Shown here: piece after piece, positions 1 to 6,484 of the stretch | How the letters are laid out: each line of letters begins with the position of its first letter | How positions within the stretch are numbered: the first letter of the stretch is position 1 | Source: JAJTFW01 sp964584995 | GTDB taxonomy: Bacteria; Bacteroidota; Bacteroidia; AKYH767-A; OLB10 | Reading direction: 5' to 3' | Assembly: GCA_964584995.1 (NCBI GenBank) | Contig: CAZPCA010000101.1 | Span: 1-9,464, forward strand | Length of the DNA: 9,464 nt | Notes under the pieces: generated by a model | What the model was told of the DNA's origin: nothing | The model's database searches: none | Seen by the model: the letters and a program-made list of their open reading frames with translations, nothing else | Program-made: the position numbers and the translations under genes

Positions 1-218
1 CGCCCTTTCAACATGGGCAGCCATAATTCCGTCTGATCCGCGCCGGTCCTGAGTACCGGAGCAGCAGCGATGTTGTTCTGAAGGCCGCTATCCGAATTTG
101 CCGAATGATGTATTTTCTGCGAACAGGCTATTGTCCAGGTCAACAGTACCAGCAGGCATACAGCAACGCCTGCCCGATTGTAAAAACCGTGAATTTCAGA
201 ATCAATACTGGACCTCAT
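1..218 (-). CDS. NamZ-like (DUF1343) exo-beta-N-acetylmuramidase, N-terminal part, runs off the left edge
   Basis: Translating the minus strand from the ATG at 218-216 gives 72 codons that stay open to the window edge. The first 15 or so residues are polar, followed by a hydrophobic stretch (about 17-31) that ends in TIAC with Cys32. This looks like a lipoprotein signal, although Thr at -3 is not the classical Leu. After a short linker comes VLRTGADQTELWLPMLKG (residues 55-72). This is how the mature DUF1343 domain usually begins: a (K/R)TGA(D/E)Q segment, then a LPxLKGK-like segment. The family includes the NamZ exo-muramidases, which release N-acetylmuramic acid from peptidoglycan fragments. 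An in-frame TAA lies seven codons upstream and the next Met is residue 69, so the start is well fixed. The catalytic region is outside the window, so activity is inferred from family only. The gene diverges from the FtsX-type permease with 37 bases between the start codons. Confidence 0.75.
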   Translation of the reverse strand, partial: MRSSIDSEIHGFYNRAGVAVCLLVLLTWTIACSQKIHHSANSDSGLQNNIAAAPVLRTGADQTELWLPMLKG

Positions 219-255
219 ACCTGAATTCGATTTAATTTAGACGCAAGTTTAATCA

Positions 256-1491
256 ATGTCACAATACTGGCTTATTCGATTTTACGCAAATCGGCTGATG
301 TATTCCGAAGGCGTTCAAAATACCACCACCCGACCCGTGGTCAGAATCGCTATTGCTGGAATAGTACTCGGCATTGTCGCCATGTTGATAAGCATCATGG
401 TGGTAACCGGATTCCGCAATGAGATCACCGACAAAGTAACAGCCTTTGTGGCGGACTTCCGTATCAGTGCGTTTAAAACAGACCAATCCTTCGAAGAGAC
501 CCCGGTAAGCGTTGACTCCAGTGTGATGAATCGCATACGCTCAATCGATGGTGTAGAACGCATCCAGCCCTATATGGTCAAAGCTGGCTTATTGAAAACA
601 GCAGAAGACATACAGGGGGTAGTGCTTAAGGGCATCGCTCCGGGCTTTGAAATGAGTCCATTTGCCGACAAACTGACAGAAGGAACATTTCCGGCCTTGA
701 AAGATTCCGGTTACTCTTCGGATGTAATGATTTCCAAAAACCTCAGCAGAAAACTCCGCCTCAAAAAGGGTGACTCTTTCCTTGTATTTTTCATACAGGA
801 AGACAGGAAAGTCCGAAAGCTAAAGGTGTGTGGGATTTACTCTACAGGACTCAGCGAAGAATTCGACAATCTTTACCTTCTCTGTGACATCCGACTATTG
901 CAAAAAGTGAACAACTGGCAGACGACTCAAACCGGAGGATACGAGATTTTCACCGACAAGACGAAAAATCAGAATGTATTGCAGGAGCAACTTTATCAAA
1001 CAGCAGGATTTTCGCTGAACACACTCAGCACACGCGAGCTATATCCGCAACTTTTCAACTGGCTTGACTTGCAGAACCTGAATGTGATTGTCATTATATC
1101 TTTGATTTTGTTTGTTGCCGGCGTCACTATGATTTCCACCATGCTGGTCATCATTATGGAGAACACACGGGAAATCGGAATTTTGAAATCCATTGGGGCC
1201 ACAGACAAATTCATAGGCAGGGTATTCGGGTGGATTGCTTTTCGAATACTGCTTCGGGGACTTATCACAGGCAATGTCATTGCGCTGTTATTGGCTTTCA
1301 TCCAATCCACCACAGGCGTATTGAGCTTGCCGGAAGAATCCTACTATCTATCCCAAGTACCGATTCACTTCAGTGTTAGCGGATGGCTCCTGGTGAATTC
1401 AGGTGTCATATTCGCAGGATTCATGCTCACGTTGGTGCCTGTACGCATCATTTCAGGCATACGGGCGGTCAAGGTACTCCGTTTCGATTGA
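256..1491 (+). CDS. FtsX/LolE-family ABC transporter permease
   Basis: This 411-residue inner-membrane protein has the four-helix MacB/LolE topology. TM1 is about 29-51, followed by a large extracytoplasmic MacB_PCD-type domain (about 55-265), TM2 (about 275-301), TM3 (about 325-350) and TM4 (about 374-400). TREIGILKSIGA (304-315), right after TM2, is the FtsX-family coupling segment that contacts the ATPase. The C-terminus (AVKVLRFD) resembles the ends of LolC/LolE proteins. Family members form a complex with a LolD-like ATPase and act in lipoprotein release or other envelope tasks. No ATPase gene is present here, so the substrate is unknown, and annotation as lolE would be too specific. The start is supported by the short polar N-terminus before TM1. 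A TAATTTAG box at 233-240 is one mismatch from the Bacteroidota -7 consensus, but I see no matching -33 element. The stop lies one base from the convergent guaD stop. Confidence 0.9.
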   Translation: MSQYWLIRFYANRLMYSEGVQNTTTRPVVRIAIAGIVLGIVAMLISIMVVTGFRNEITDKVTAFVADFRISAFKTDQSFEETPVSVDSSVMNRIRSIDGVERIQPYMVKAGLLKTAEDIQGVVLKGIAPGFEMSPFADKLTEGTFPALKDSGYSSDVMISKNLSRKLRLKKGDSFLVFFIQEDRKVRKLKVCGIYSTGLSEEFDNLYLLCDIRLLQKVNNWQTTQTGGYEIFTDKTKNQNVLQEQLYQTAGFSLNTLSTRELYPQLFNWLDLQNLNVIVIISLILFVAGVTMISTMLVIIMENTREIGILKSIGATDKFIGRVFGWIAFRILLRGLITGNVIALLLAFIQSTTGVLSLPEESYYLSQVPIHFSVSGWLLVNSGVIFAGFMLTLVPVRIISGIRAVKVLRFD

Positions 1492-1492
1492 A

Positions 1493-1969
1493 TCAGTATG
1501 GTCTTCGCAAAGGCGAACAGGCCCATGTGCTGAACAATTCCATCGCAGCATCCCGCATGAAGGGAATCATCGGAATCTTTTTTTGCTCGTCGCGCAACGT
1601 AAGCTCGTGGTAAATGAAGGAGTCATCAAAACCGGCCGCTGCCGCATCCTCACGTCCAGCTGCATAAAAAACCCTTTCTGGCCGCGACCAATAAATTGCA
1701 CCCAGGCACATCGGACAAGGCTCGCAAGTGGTGTACACGTCACATCCGGCCAGCTGAAAATCTTGAAGAAAATGACATGCCTGTCTGATTGCTACAATTT
1801 CAGCATGAGCGGTCGGGTCATTGGTGGAGAGCACCTCGTTGCATCCTTTTCCTACTATTACCCCTCCCTTTACAATCACACATCCAAATGGCCCTCCTTT
1901 ACCTTTCGCCAAGCCCAGCCGGGCCTCGGAGATGGCCTCCTGCATGAACACTTCGAGTGGCTTTGACAT
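1493..1969 (-). CDS. guaD: Guanine deaminase (CDA-fold zinc enzyme)
   Basis: This 158-residue cytoplasmic enzyme should convert guanine to xanthine plus ammonia in purine salvage. Zinc and catalytic motifs are complete: HAE (His55, Glu57) and PCxxC (Cys85, Cys88) within TCEPCPMCLGAIYW. Three features favour guanine deaminase over TadA or cytidine deaminase: TNDPTAHAE, the GFDDSFIY segment (113-120, with Asp115 and Asp116), and a C-terminal Tyr158. In Bacillus subtilis GuaD (156 residues, as I recall) the C-terminal Tyr closes over the substrate, and the length here is nearly the same. I chose the ATG at 1969-1967. The upstream in-frame ATG at 2029 would add 20 residues unlike the family, all read from inside the osmC-like gene. 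The chosen ATG overlaps the upstream stop as TGATG, which suggests translational coupling. Exact substrate preference is inferred from motifs. Confidence 0.9.
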   Translation of the reverse strand: MSKPLEVFMQEAISEARLGLAKGKGGPFGCVIVKGGVIVGKGCNEVLSTNDPTAHAEIVAIRQACHFLQDFQLAGCDVYTTCEPCPMCLGAIYWSRPERVFYAAGREDAAAAGFDDSFIYHELTLRDEQKKIPMIPFMRDAAMELFSTWACSPLRRPY

Positions 1970-2373
1970 CACCAATGGAATTCGACGTGCTGTATCAAAT
2001 CGGGTGACAAGCTCAACGCTACCGGACATGTACGGGCAGCATGCTCCAGGATCTTCTTTTCCTTGTCCGAAAATGACAAACCTGGAAAAGAAAATCCGAC
2101 ACGGATTTCCCCCACCCTACGGGGTTGCTGATGCATAATTTTTGTTATCTGCACGGTGGTTCCCGTAAGCTGAATGCCATGAGCATCCGCAGCAATCCCC
2201 ATTATGGTCAACATGCAGCTGCCCAAAGCAGCTGATAACAAATCTGTTGGAGAAAAGGTCTCACCCCTTCCGTGATTATCGAGGGGAGCATCCGTAATCA
2301 ATTGCTGACCGGAGGACAAGTGTTTTGCCCGGGTTCTGAGCTGTCCTTCATAAACAGTTTCAATCGTTGCCAT
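1969..2373 (-). CDS. OsmC-family protein, likely thiol-dependent peroxidase
   Basis: This 134-residue cytoplasmic protein has the OsmC/Ohr fold pattern. FSPTDLLSAALGSCMLTIMG (40-59) carries the first conserved Cys, Cys53. The C-terminal helix ARTCPVALSLSP (113-124) carries the second, Cys116. In characterised OsmC and Ohr proteins these two cysteines form the peroxidatic/resolving pair that reduces organic hydroperoxides. Both are present, so catalysis is plausible, but I cannot separate OsmC from related subgroups by eye. MATIETVYEGQLRT is a typical first strand and supports the start at 2373. It is the first gene of a two-gene minus-strand operon and its TGA overlaps the guaD start by one base. 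A TTG-19 bp-TAAATTTA promoter lies immediately upstream and would give little or no 5' leader. The gene diverges from the outer-membrane-type gene at 2438. Confidence 0.88.
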   Translation of the reverse strand: MATIETVYEGQLRTRAKHLSSGQQLITDAPLDNHGRGETFSPTDLLSAALGSCMLTIMGIAADAHGIQLTGTTVQITKIMHQQPRRVGEIRVGFSFPGLSFSDKEKKILEHAARTCPVALSLSPDLIQHVEFHW

Positions 2374-2377
2374 GTTG

Positions 2378-2407
2378 TAAATTTAGTGAATTCTGCTTCC
2401 ACGTCAA
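2378..2407 (-). promoter_or_regulatory. Bacteroidota-type promoter for the OsmC-guaD operon
   Basis: On the minus strand TTG (2407-2405) is followed after exactly 19 bases by TAAATTTA (2385-2378). This matches the Bacteroidota pattern TTG/TTTG, about 19-20 bases, TAnnTTTG, with one mismatch at the last base. The box ends only four bases before the ATG at 2373. A start site a few bases downstream would therefore fall on or next to the start codon, giving a nearly leaderless message. This is inference from pattern only. Confidence 0.45.
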
Positions 2408-2424
2408 CTGGCCATATTTGATTG

Positions 2425-2432
2425 TATATTTG
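2425..2432 (+). promoter_or_regulatory. Perfect TAnnTTTG box (-7 element) before the outer-membrane-type gene
   Basis: TATATTTG is an exact match to the Bacteroidota -7 consensus and ends five bases before the ATG at 2438. I find no TTG at the expected distance of 17-23 bases upstream, so the -33 half is weak or absent. If used, it would drive the 2438 gene and probably lipA with almost no 5' untranslated leader. Confidence 0.4.
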
Positions 2433-2437
2433 TAGAA

Positions 2438-3190
2438 ATGAAATTCTTGCGCACGGTACTTTTTGTTTTTCTTTTGAGCAGTATTTCTGTTTGTGCTCAA
2501 CAAAACCCCAATGAGTATGTGGAGGAAAAGCCATTCCTTATGAAAAATGAAGGAACTTTTGGATTGAACCTGCACAGTGCCGGCTGGGGAATTCAGGCTA
2601 GAAGATGCTGGAATATCACCGGATACAAAAAACTGATGATTGAAGCCGATTATATCGGGCTCAAGCATCCCAAGGAAATCAAAACCGTCAACCAGACTTT
2701 TGACAATGCACGCTCCTATGTATATGGTAAAAAGAACTCCTTCACAATTTTGAGAGGAGGTATTGGCAGACAACGGACCTTGTACAGTAAAGCCGAAAAA
2801 AACGGTATCGAAATACGGCTTATCTACTCCGGAGGATTGTCTTTAGGTATCCTAAGACCCGTCTTCCTGAACATTCTTGAACCTACCACCAACACAGGAG
2901 AGTTCATTGTCGTCACTGAACAGTACGACCCCAACGAACATTTCACTGACAATATCTACGGAAGAGCCCCCTTCACCGAAGGCCTTGACCGTTTATTCTT
3001 CAGACCCGGAGCGTATGCCAAACTGGGCTTCAATTTCGAATATGCCCCCATCTTTGACGATGTGAAGTCGCTGGAAATCGGGGTGGCTATTGATGGATAT
3101 CCACAGGAAATCCCTATCATGGCTTTTACTGAAAACAAGCAGTACTTCCTGACGTTTTACTTAACGTTCATGTATGGCCGTAAATGGTAG
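2438..3190 (+). CDS. Secreted outer-membrane-type protein of unknown function, upstream of lipA
   Basis: This 250-residue protein begins with a clear Sec signal peptide: positively charged MKFLR, a hydrophobic core and probable signal peptidase I cleavage after SVCA at 20. The mature part is rich in alternating aromatic/polar stretches and glycine turns (41-56, 101-115, 123-140, 192-205, 211-220). It ends with YFLTFYLTFMYGRKW (236-250), a strand closing on Trp as in many outer membrane beta-barrels. It carries distinctive segments, LKHPKEIK (75-82) and SYVYGKKN (93-100), which I associate with a conserved uncharacterised Bacteroidota family. I do not recognise an enzymatic motif. It probably sits in the outer membrane as a small barrel, though a periplasmic beta-rich protein is possible. 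LipA starts 22 bases downstream on the same strand, so the two are likely co-transcribed. The signal peptide fixes the start at 2438. Confidence 0.8.
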   Translation: MKFLRTVLFVFLLSSISVCAQQNPNEYVEEKPFLMKNEGTFGLNLHSAGWGIQARRCWNITGYKKLMIEADYIGLKHPKEIKTVNQTFDNARSYVYGKKNSFTILRGGIGRQRTLYSKAEKNGIEIRLIYSGGLSLGILRPVFLNILEPTTNTGEFIVVTEQYDPNEHFTDNIYGRAPFTEGLDRLFFRPGAYAKLGFNFEYAPIFDDVKSLEIGVAIDGYPQEIPIMAFTENKQYFLTFYLTFMYGRKW

Positions 3191-3212
3191 ACATGGTGCA
3201 GCACGCGTAATT

Positions 3213-4085
3213 ATGACAACAGATCAAAGTAAAATAGCTACTGAAAAACCCCGTAAACCCGAGTGGCTGAAGGTGAAACTGCCCATCGGCGAAGAATACA
3301 GAAAGGTAAGGGAATTGGTGAGTACCAACAAGCTACACACCATCTGTTCAAGTGGCAATTGCCCCAATATGGGAGAGTGCTGGGGCGCCGGGACTGCCAC
3401 ATTCATGATTTTAGGTAATATCTGTACCCGATCCTGCGCCTTTTGTGCAGTGGCAACAGGTCGACCATTACCCGTAGAAACAGATGAGCCGGAGCGTGTA
3501 GCAAACTCAGTTAAAGTCATGGGGGTGAAGCATTGTGTGGTCACCTCTGTGGACCGCGATGACTTGAAGGATGGTGGCGCCCAAATTTGGGTTGAGACCA
3601 TCCGGGCCATCCGCAGGGTGAACCCTGGAACCACACTGGAGACGCTTTTACCGGACTTTCAGGGTAAATGGGAGAATCTTGATCTGGTCATCAAGGAAGC
3701 TCCGGAAATCATTTCACATAATCTTGAAACTGTCAGAAGACTCACACGTCAGGTCCGTATACAAGCCAAATACGACCGCTCGCTGGAGGCACTGGCCCGG
3801 ATCAGCACAGCAGGTGTGCGGGCGAAGTCCGGTATTATGCTTGGCCTCGGAGAAAAGGAAGAAGAGGTGCTTCAATCGATGGATGATTTGTTGAGCGCTG
3901 GCGTCAGCATCCTGACCTTGGGACAATACCTTCAACCCACGCGATCGCATCTTCCGGTGGCGGAATTCATCCACCCCGACACCTTCAAGAAATACAAGGA
4001 AACGGGACTTGCGAAAGGGTTCCGGTATGTAGAGAGCGGCCCGCTTGTGCGTTCATCCTATCATGCGGAGAAACATCTTTTTTAA
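3213..4085 (+). CDS. lipA: Lipoyl synthase (radical SAM)
   Basis: LipA inserts two sulfur atoms into protein-bound octanoyl groups to make the lipoyl cofactor of pyruvate and 2-oxoglutarate dehydrogenases and the glycine cleavage system. The 290-residue protein has all cluster ligands. The auxiliary cluster motif CSSGNCPNMGEC gives Cys45, Cys50 and Cys56. The radical SAM CxxxCxxC motif in CTRSCAFC gives Cys71, Cys75 and Cys78. The C-terminal RSSY (280-283) supplies the serine that completes the auxiliary cluster. I set the start at 3213. An in-frame ATG at 3174 would overlap the upstream gene by 17 bases and add 13 residues that do not resemble the family. No lipB or octanoyltransferase gene is in the window. 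The gene lies 22 bases after the outer-membrane-type gene, with no separate promoter visible between them. Its stop is four bases from the convergent acetyltransferase stop. Confidence 0.97.
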   Translation: MTTDQSKIATEKPRKPEWLKVKLPIGEEYRKVRELVSTNKLHTICSSGNCPNMGECWGAGTATFMILGNICTRSCAFCAVATGRPLPVETDEPERVANSVKVMGVKHCVVTSVDRDDLKDGGAQIWVETIRAIRRVNPGTTLETLLPDFQGKWENLDLVIKEAPEIISHNLETVRRLTRQVRIQAKYDRSLEALARISTAGVRAKSGIMLGLGEKEEEVLQSMDDLLSAGVSILTLGQYLQPTRSHLPVAEFIHPDTFKKYKETGLAKGFRYVESGPLVRSSYHAEKHLF

Positions 4086-4089
4086 ACGG

Positions 4090-4590
4090 TCATAGTGTGA
4101 CGCCCCAATACTCGTGGTCGCAGTATTCTCCATCTATGCAAGCGACCTCAGGAAGAATGCCCCAAAGTGAAAAGCCTGCCTTTTCCAAGAACAACCTGCT
4201 TGATTGATTTCTACTCAGGATTATTCCAATCGCTTTTCTGTATTTAAGCGACCTGGCCTCACTGATGGCGGCCTGCATTAAAGCAGTACCAATACCGCTT
4301 CTCCGGTGGTGTTTATGCACGTAATAACTCATTTCAACAGTACCGGAAAGGGCTCTTCTGCCTGCTCTGTACGGACTGATACTCAACCAGCCCACTACAC
4401 TGCTATCAGCAACAGCCACCAAGACCGGAAATTGATTGCCGGCATGTATTTCCCACCACTGCTGCCAGCGGTTTTCATCCGGCATTTCAAGATCGGCCGT
4501 TTGGAATTTATCGTTGATAGCTGCTGCATAAATCGCCTTTACAGCTGAAAAGTCAGTGGGAAGCAGTCGTCGAATCAGCACAGGATACAT
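4090..4590 (-). CDS. GNAT N-acetyltransferase, phosphinothricin/amino-acid acetyltransferase-like
   Basis: This 166-residue cytoplasmic protein has a GNAT fold. VEMSYYVHKHHRRSGIGTAL (85-104) contains the beta4 strand and the acetyl-CoA pyrophosphate loop RRSGIG (96-101). NQSSRLFLEKAGF (128-140) is the usual motif B helix followed by AGF. The layout (GWLSISPYRAGRRALSGTVEMSYYV in pieces at 67-91) resembles the phosphinothricin acetyltransferase/MnaT group, whose members acetylate the amino group of small amino-acid-like compounds. The Glu in VEMSYYV (86) matches the position of the proposed catalytic Glu in that group. The true substrate cannot be read from sequence and a resistance role should not be assumed. 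The gene starts nine bases after the stop of the upstream glycosyltransferase, so it is probably the second gene of that operon. Confidence 0.87.
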   Translation of the reverse strand: MYPVLIRRLLPTDFSAVKAIYAAAINDKFQTADLEMPDENRWQQWWEIHAGNQFPVLVAVADSSVVGWLSISPYRAGRRALSGTVEMSYYVHKHHRRSGIGTALMQAAISEARSLKYRKAIGIILSRNQSSRLFLEKAGFSLWGILPEVACIDGEYCDHEYWGVTL

Positions 4591-4599
4591 GAATAAAAA

Positions 4600-6327
4600 T
4601 CATCGTCCCATCCGTTCATACAGGCGGAGCGTGAATCCTGTCTTGCTTCTGAACACTTGTTTTTCTTTGTATTTCTCACGGACTAATCTTCCTATTTCAG
4701 GAAGAGCCGCCACTCCAAAATTATCGCGCAGCAAAATGTACCGTGTCGAGGGCAGGTCGATTTTTCTGATGAGTTCAACCACACTGGCGTTTCCCGATTT
4801 GTAGCGTTGCAGATTGGTATCCACTTCTTTCGCTGCAATACCTCTGCCAGACAGCAAGGCTACCAGCGGGACCGTACCGGAGTCGCCAAAAAGGTAGTCC
4901 GTATCACTGCTTGACGAACGAACAAGTCCTGCGATTTCAGGAAGCACGTCCACCACCCTGGAAGCATGCCATAGGAAGTAGGTGAAGGAAGAGTAGGTTT
5001 CTCCTATGATGCGTGTGTCCTTCCATATGAACGATTTCACGACATCGTTCAATGGTCCCGGCAGTGCACCCTCCCTCCATTGATAATTGGATGTGCGTTT
5101 TTCAGGATTTCGCATAGCCTCCTGATAATAGTTCAGTCGTTTTTCCAGGCGGGGTGAAACCAAATAGAAAAAAACGAACATCACGGCTGAAGCAACCAAC
5201 CAGGCAGGATTGACCGCAACGAGAGAACCGGTGGGGTTGAATTTTACCGGCAAATACCTTCGAAATGACTGCACCCAAAGCGCGACCATCCACCCACCTA
5301 AAACGGCTCCAAAAGGAAAAGCAAGCACAAAATAATACATCCACACTCTTTTCATATTCAGCAGGATGCCCAGCGTAAGTACTACGGCCAGCAAGGATGT
5401 CCATAAAAGAGTATAATCCCTTTTCTTGATTTTCAGTTTACGCTCTTTTCTAGCCACCTCACTGGCCTTCTGTGCGACTTGCTGACTAAAACTGACGGCG
5501 CCAAGAGTGATTGCCCCGAGCAAAAACAACACGAAAGGGATGGCATTGTGAAAAAGCACTGCATCCCGCATAAAGGAAAGCTTGTCTTCTTGCATGGAAG
5601 TTTTCTGCGCCTGAAAAAGAAAAGCGTCGTTGATGAATTGCGGAAATCCTGTCCAAGCCCCGATTACCAAAAAGAATAAAACTGCAAGCGTTGCACCATA
5701 TGCAGCGACGTGGATGAACTTCTTCCGATCCTGAATCAACCAAACAATCAGCATTGCCAGTACCGCAGGCAAGGCATAGTAACGCGTAAATACAGCCAAT
5801 ATGCAGAAGAGGGAGAAGAGAAAAGGCTTTTGCTTTCTGAAGTAGAAAAAAGCCACCATCAGTAAGGCCAATGTCATATTGACACCTGTGAAATGAATCG
5901 ATGCTCTCAACGGCTCGTAAGCCAGGATATACAAGGCCATCGAAAAAACAGAGGCTGTCCTGCCCCACTCGCGCTTTACTATAACAGCGAGGAACAACCC
6001 TGCCATCAACGCCCAGAAGGTCGCTAACAGACGGAAGGCAGTAAAATGGTATCCGAAAATCTTGATCAGCGAAGCTGCAAACAAGGCTTGTAAAGGGGGG
6101 TGCGCCATGGAGAAATCCCGATAAGGAACGAAGCCCTCGGCAATCAGTTTACCCTGATAGATGTAGATATGTTCATCGCTGTTGTAGGGATGAAGGGTGA
6201 ACATCTTCAACACCAAAAAAAACGCAGCGACCATCAGGACACCTACAAGCCATGCTAAATCTTTTCCGGCCGGATATACCTTATTGTGTTGGTTATCCGA
6301 GATGGTGTTCGGCTGAGGATTTTTCAT
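4600..6327 (-). CDS. GT39-like membrane glycosyltransferase (GT-C fold)
   Basis: This 575-residue protein has about 11-12 predicted membrane helices between residues 24 and 391, then a soluble C-terminal domain (about 392-575). The first extracytoplasmic loop carries NSDEHIYIYQG (49-59) with Asp51-Glu52, then YRDF (69-72) and AHPPL (75-79). Acidic residues at this place, followed by an HPPL-like motif, are typical of the PMT/ArnT/GT39 group, which uses polyprenyl-phosphate sugars on the outer face of the inner membrane. A basic loop (about 281-304, KxxRKERKLKIKKR-like) between helices is probably cytoplasmic. The soluble tail includes FGDSGTVPLVALLSGR (480-495) and DTNLQRYKSG (503-512), seen in related Bacteroidota proteins as far as I recall. 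Sugar and acceptor are unknown. It diverges from GAPDH and leads a likely two-gene operon with the GNAT gene. Confidence 0.83.
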   Translation of the reverse strand: MKNPQPNTISDNQHNKVYPAGKDLAWLVGVLMVAAFFLVLKMFTLHPYNSDEHIYIYQGKLIAEGFVPYRDFSMAHPPLQALFAASLIKIFGYHFTAFRLLATFWALMAGLFLAVIVKREWGRTASVFSMALYILAYEPLRASIHFTGVNMTLALLMVAFFYFRKQKPFLFSLFCILAVFTRYYALPAVLAMLIVWLIQDRKKFIHVAAYGATLAVLFFLVIGAWTGFPQFINDAFLFQAQKTSMQEDKLSFMRDAVLFHNAIPFVLFLLGAITLGAVSFSQQVAQKASEVARKERKLKIKKRDYTLLWTSLLAVVLTLGILLNMKRVWMYYFVLAFPFGAVLGGWMVALWVQSFRRYLPVKFNPTGSLVAVNPAWLVASAVMFVFFYLVSPRLEKRLNYYQEAMRNPEKRTSNYQWREGALPGPLNDVVKSFIWKDTRIIGETYSSFTYFLWHASRVVDVLPEIAGLVRSSSSDTDYLFGDSGTVPLVALLSGRGIAAKEVDTNLQRYKSGNASVVELIRKIDLPSTRYILLRDNFGVAALPEIGRLVREKYKEKQVFRSKTGFTLRLYERMGR

Positions 6328-6484
6328 ACTACCAATAGGGTTATATTCTCGAACAGAGTTTTGCCTAAATTACATTGAATATTGTTCCGGAGCAAACCAC
6401 CGTCCGTCATTTAATCACCGTATAGGGCCATGTATCGATCTGCACTCCGTATTTTTACATCCGTCAACCAAACCAATCAAAGCC
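6328..6484. other. 157-base divergent intergenic region between the glycosyltransferase and GAPDH genes
   Basis: This is the longest stretch without a gene. It holds the minus-strand promoter described separately. Facing GAPDH there is only a TATTTTTA box at 6450-6457, one mismatch from TAnnTTTG and 27 bases before the start codon, without a TTG at the expected distance. I see no tRNA, riboswitch-like fold, strong hairpin or small coding frame. Confidence 0.5.
6365..6396 (-). promoter_or_regulatory. Bacteroidota-type promoter for the glycosyltransferase-GNAT operon
   Basis: On the minus strand TTTG (6396-6393) is followed after 20 bases by TAATTTAG (6372-6365). The first is an exact -33 match, and the second matches TAnnTTTG except for A at the seventh position. 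The box ends 37 bases before the ATG at 6327, leaving an ordinary short leader. Support is by consensus only. Confidence 0.42.

Noticed and set aside
1403..1966. Plus-strand open frame of 187 codons opposite guaD and its junction
   Set aside because: It lies antisense to guaD, whose zinc motifs are intact, and its translation has no recognisable domain. It overlaps the end of the FtsX gene as well.
1970..2029. Longer guaD starting at 2029
   Set aside because: The extra 20 residues are read from within the osmC-like gene and do not resemble guanine deaminases. The ATG at 1969 gives the family length and a coupled TGATG start.
2360..2773. Minus-strand 137-codon frame opposite the start of the outer-membrane-type gene
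   Set aside because: The plus-strand gene has a clear signal peptide and beta-rich pattern. The opposite frame also crosses the promoter spacer and the OsmC start and shows no domain.
3174..3212. Longer lipA starting at 3174
   Set aside because: It would overlap the end of the upstream gene by 17 bases and add an N-terminus unlike LipA. ATG 3213 is a better fit.
5486..5968. Minus-strand 160-codon frame inside the glycosyltransferase gene
   Set aside because: It is an alternative frame of a clear membrane protein; the translation is Cys/Arg/His rich and unlike a real protein.
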